Below, in pieces: positions 6,159-8,050 of a stretch of DNA of 8,050 nt. Location of the stretch: the NCBI GenBank assembly GCA_017998555.1, contig JAGOCU010000054.1:1888-9937 (forward strand), written 5' to 3'. Under the pieces are notes generated by a model, which worked only from the letters and a program-made list of their open reading frames with translations, was not told the DNA's origin and did no database searches. A program made the translations under genes and the position numbers. Position 1 is the first letter of the stretch, and the number at the start of each line of letters is the position of its first letter. Source of the stretch: Thermoflexales bacterium (GTDB taxonomy: Bacteria; Chloroflexota; Anaerolineae; J036; Brachytrichaceae).

Positions 6159-6249
6159 CAGAAGAAGGGAAGAAGGAAGTTTCGGACAAGGGGCTGTGGG
6201 TGGGGTCCCGCCTTCCTCCTCCTTCCCCTTCGTTTCTTCCCTTCTTCTG
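6159..6249. terminator. Inverted repeat with purine/pyrimidine arms after the methyltransferase gene
   Basis: Positions 6159-6174 pair exactly with 6234-6249 (16-bp arms, 59-nt interval). Within the interval AAGGGG (6188-6193) pairs with CCCCTT (6225-6230), so a long, partly bulged stem can form. It lies between the methyltransferase stop (6265) and the nucleotidyltransferase start (6134), so it probably ends methyltransferase transcription. No U-tract follows. The arms are almost pure purine on one strand, and GAAGAAGGGAAGAAG (6161-6175) is also a perfect mirror repeat. Confidence 0.55.
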
Positions 6250-6264
6250 CTAATGAGCCAATAT

Positions 6265-7116
6265 CTATGCCATTCGCTCACCGACGACCAGCAATCCGCC
6301 GCCCTCGGCCCCCCACGCGTCGGCGTAGCGCGCGCGCATCTCGCCCAGGCGCGCGGCGAGTTTGTTGCGGGTGAGGGCCGGCCCGATCCCCAGCCAGCGC
6401 AGCTTTGGCCCCATCAGGGTCGACAAGAGCGTGCGCTGGCCGATGCCAAATTCGGCGTTCATCTGATCCCAGGCCAGCATCGCCGCGGGCGAAACGTAAT
6501 AGCGGGCGAGCGTGAGCGTGACCCCCACCGCCGAGAAGAGGGCCGCCCACTCCCCGGGGCTGTGATAGTGGTGATGCGCAAAACGCTTGTCGATAACATC
6601 CGAATACGCCCGGGCCGCCTCCGGGCTGGCCGCGTTCCTGACCCCGTGCAATAACCTGCGGAACTGATCGCTCGGCACGGTCAGGATGAGTTTCCCGCCC
6701 GGGCGCAGCACCCGGGCAAGCTCGGGCAGGACGTTCTCCGGATCGGGGATGTGCTCAACCACCGAATTGCTGTAGACCGAGCCAAACGTGCCGGTCGCAT
6801 ACGGCAGCGCATGCCCGTCGGCAAATTCCACGCCTTCGGTGTAGACCCCGCTCGCGCGGGCGCTGGGCAACTCGGCCGTGGCGATATCGCAGCCATACAC
6901 CCCCGGCTGTTTTCCAAAGATCGCCTCGGTGAACATGCCGTCCCCGCAGCCAAAGTCCAGCATGGGCGCGGGGAAGTCAATTTCGCTCAGCGCATGGGCC
7001 TCGATCGAGCGCCACAGCGCAACCGGCGGGGCGAACCAATAGCGCTCGAGAAAGGCGTCCAGATAGTTGCGCTCGCGGCGGACGGCCAGCGCGGTCGTTG
7101 GGGGTGCGGATGACAT
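6265..7116 (-). CDS. Class I SAM-dependent methyltransferase (Methyltransf_11 type)
   Basis: A 283-residue protein with a Rossmann methyltransferase core that binds S-adenosylmethionine. Motif I is PMLDFGCGDGMF (51-62), and the acidic residue after strand 2 is Asp77 in YGCDIA. The segment ADGHALPYATGTFGSVYSNS (99-118) leads into VVEHIPDPENVLPELARVLRPGG (119-141). This is the pattern of UbiE/Methyltransf_11 enzymes, which modify lipids, quinones, glycans or small molecules. Residues after about 150 form a variable substrate region with a histidine cluster, FAHHHYHSP (179-187). The frame is open to 7209, but ATG 7116 is chosen because the upstream stretch overlaps the divergent kinase gene and a -10 element lies 6 nt before it. 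The substrate is unknown, and the divergent kinase is not proof of an isoprenoid link. Confidence 0.88.
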   Translation of the reverse strand: MSSAPPTTALAVRRERNYLDAFLERYWFAPPVALWRSIEAHALSEIDFPAPMLDFGCGDGMFTEAIFGKQPGVYGCDIATAELPSARASGVYTEGVEFADGHALPYATGTFGSVYSNSVVEHIPDPENVLPELARVLRPGGKLILTVPSDQFRRLLHGVRNAASPEAARAYSDVIDKRFAHHHYHSPGEWAALFSAVGVTLTLARYYVSPAAMLAWDQMNAEFGIGQRTLLSTLMGPKLRWLGIGPALTRNKLAARLGEMRARYADAWGAEGGGLLVVGERMA

Positions 7117-7159
7117 GCCGCCATTGTAAATTGCCGCATCTCGTACAATCGTCTTGATG
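7114..7159. promoter_or_regulatory. Symmetric divergent promoter, both transcripts predicted leaderless
   Basis: In the 40-bp gap (7117-7156) TACAAT occurs on the plus strand at 7144-7149, 7 nt before the kinase ATG (7157), and on the minus strand at 7128-7123, 6 nt before the methyltransferase ATG (7116). The two form an inverted repeat (ATTGTA, 15 nt, TACAAT). Each -10 complement supplies a TTGTA sequence resembling a -35 for the opposite promoter, but at only 14 bp, shorter than the normal 17. Neither start codon has a ribosome binding site. Confidence 0.6.
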
Positions 7160-7951
7160 CGTTTTCTCAAGCTTGGCGGCTCGTTGCTCACGGACAAGAC
7201 CCGCGACAACTCGCCGCGTGGCGATGTGGTGGCCCGGGTCTGCGCCGAGATCGGGGCGGCGCTGGCTGCCCAACCCGGCGCGCCGCTGGTGCTGGGTCAT
7301 GGCTCCGGCTCATTTGGACACGCCGCGGCCAAGCGCTACGGCACCCGCATGGGCGTGCGGGACGCGGACGGCTGGCGCGGCTTTGCTGAGGTGTCGGTCA
7401 TGGCCGCCCGGCTCAACCGCATCGTCGCGGACGCGCTGCACCAGGCGGACGTCCCGGTGATCTCGTTTGCGCCCTCCGCCAGCGCCCGATGCGAGGACGG
7501 GCGCCTGGTCTATCTCGATACCCGCCCGTTGCGGACGGCCCTCGCGCACGGGCTGGTGCCGCTCGTCATGGGCGACGTCGCCATCGACACCGTCCGGGGC
7601 GGGACGATCGTCTCGACCGAGGAGGTCTTCGCCTGGCTGGCCGCCGAGCTGGCCCCCACCCGCATCCTCCTGGCGGGCGAAACCGACGGCGTGCTTGCCG
7701 GCTACGGCGCGCCGGATGCGCGTGTGATCGATCGGATTACGCCAGCCAATTGGGCTGAACTTCGGGCGGGGGTGGGCGCCTCGCGCGGCGCCGACGTCAC
7801 CGGCGGCATGGCCGCCAAGGTCGGCGACATGCTCGCCCTGTGCCAGACCCGGCCCGGGCTGGAAGCCGTCATTTTCTCGGGTCTCGAGCCCGGCGCCATC
7901 GCGCGCGCGCTGTTGGGCGGCGCGCCCGGCACAACGGTCTGCGCCGAGTAA
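7157..7951 (+). CDS. ipk: Isopentenyl phosphate kinase
   Basis: A 264-residue amino-acid-kinase-fold enzyme that phosphorylates isopentenyl phosphate to isopentenyl diphosphate using ATP, the last step of the alternative mevalonate pathway. MRFLKLGGSLLTDK (1-14) has the conserved lysines of the family (Lys5, Lys14). GHGSGSFGHAAAKRYG (47-62) carries the diagnostic histidine of the SFGH motif (His55), which contacts the substrate phosphate. MGDVAID (138-144), TDGVL (176-180) and DVTGGMAAKV (213-222) follow in the family's order. The related acetylglutamate and uridylate kinases lack the SFGH motif. A TTG in the same frame at 7154 is rejected as start because the ATG gives the normal N-terminus and fits the -10 element 7 nt upstream. 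IPK is widespread in archaea and known in Chloroflexota such as Roseiflexus. The J-domain gene follows after 13 nt. Confidence 0.92.
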   Translation: MRFLKLGGSLLTDKTRDNSPRGDVVARVCAEIGAALAAQPGAPLVLGHGSGSFGHAAAKRYGTRMGVRDADGWRGFAEVSVMAARLNRIVADALHQADVPVISFAPSASARCEDGRLVYLDTRPLRTALAHGLVPLVMGDVAIDTVRGGTIVSTEEVFAWLAAELAPTRILLAGETDGVLAGYGAPDARVIDRITPANWAELRAGVGASRGADVTGGMAAKVGDMLALCQTRPGLEAVIFSGLEPGAIARALLGGAPGTTVCAE

Positions 7952-7964
7952 GGACCGCGACACC

Positions 7965-8050
7965 ATGCCGCCCGCCAAAGACTATTACCGCCTGTTGCAG
8001 GTCGACCCGGCCGCCCCGATCGAGGCGATTGAGGCGGCCTATCGCCGGCT
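7965..8050 (+). CDS. J-domain (DnaJ-like) protein, only the first 28 residues in window
   Basis: The reading frame beginning at ATG 7965 gives MPPAKDYYRLLQVDPAAPIE and continues to AYRRL at the window edge. This is the start of a J domain: the (D/N)YY.(L/I)L.V motif, then the A..IEAAYRRL helix II. The HPD motif would lie just past the end and is not visible. J domains recruit DnaK-type Hsp70 chaperones. AAGGA at 7950-7954, overlapping the kinase stop codon, is a ribosome binding site 10 nt upstream, so it is probably co-transcribed with the kinase. Whether it is full DnaJ, CbpA-like, or a J domain fused to another module cannot be decided here. Confidence 0.85.
   Translation, partial: MPPAKDYYRLLQVDPAAPIEAIEAAYRR

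Noticed and set aside
6135..6281. N-terminal extension of the nucleotidyltransferase by 49 residues
   Set aside because: It would be translated from an inverted repeat and a polypurine tract and would overlap the methyltransferase end; residues such as EEGGTPPTAPCPKLPSS look like noise.

Overview
The window is GC-rich bacterial chromosome, most likely from the Chloroflexota (Anaerolineae or a related class). The main pointer is an archaeal-type isopentenyl phosphate kinase, a family that in bacteria is known chiefly from this phylum. It sits with a compact group 1-like sigma factor and a dnaA that is not followed by dnaN. This placement is an inference from gene content; no rRNA gene is present to confirm it. 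I see no insertion sequence, CRISPR array, tRNA, rRNA or phage gene, and the region looks like ordinary core chromosome with some unusual details.

Layout. Positions 1-335 (minus) hold the N-terminal part of a MaoC/hydratase-2 enoyl-CoA hydratase. Positions 460-1893 (minus) are dnaA. The gap 1894-2299 carries a probable dnaA promoter, a long hairpin in the dnaA leader, and three same-strand DnaA boxes spaced exactly 33 bp apart, so it is the best candidate for oriC. Diverging from dnaA are a DUF177/YceD-family gene (2300-2803) and an rpoD-type primary sigma factor (2832-3992). A strong inverted repeat separates rpoD from a convergent two-gene operon on the minus strand: a HIT/GalT-like nucleotidyltransferase (5025-6134) and a ROK sugar kinase (4063-5028), overlapping by 4 nt. 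Upstream, also on minus, is a class I SAM methyltransferase (6265-7116). It diverges across 40 bp from an isopentenyl phosphate kinase (7157-7951), which is followed by the start of a J-domain protein (7965 to the window end).

How the genes work together. The left half joins replication initiation (DnaA, oriC) to the transcription machinery (sigma factor). The right half is metabolic: the kinase plus nucleotidyltransferase pair looks like a sugar-phosphate or nucleotide-sugar module of unknown substrate, and the isopentenyl phosphate kinase implies an alternative mevalonate route to isoprenoids.

The most interesting signals are not whole genes. (1) Four genes have a TAnAAy-type -10 element 5-7 nt before their start codon and no ribosome binding site, which predicts leaderless mRNAs; two of them form a symmetric back-to-back promoter. 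(2) Four long inverted repeats lie in the intergenic spaces, one a perfect 54-nt palindrome and one inside the predicted dnaA leader. (3) The DnaA boxes are evenly phased. (4) Two proteins, the DUF177 protein and the ROK kinase, have lost the metal-binding cysteines or histidine typical of their families.
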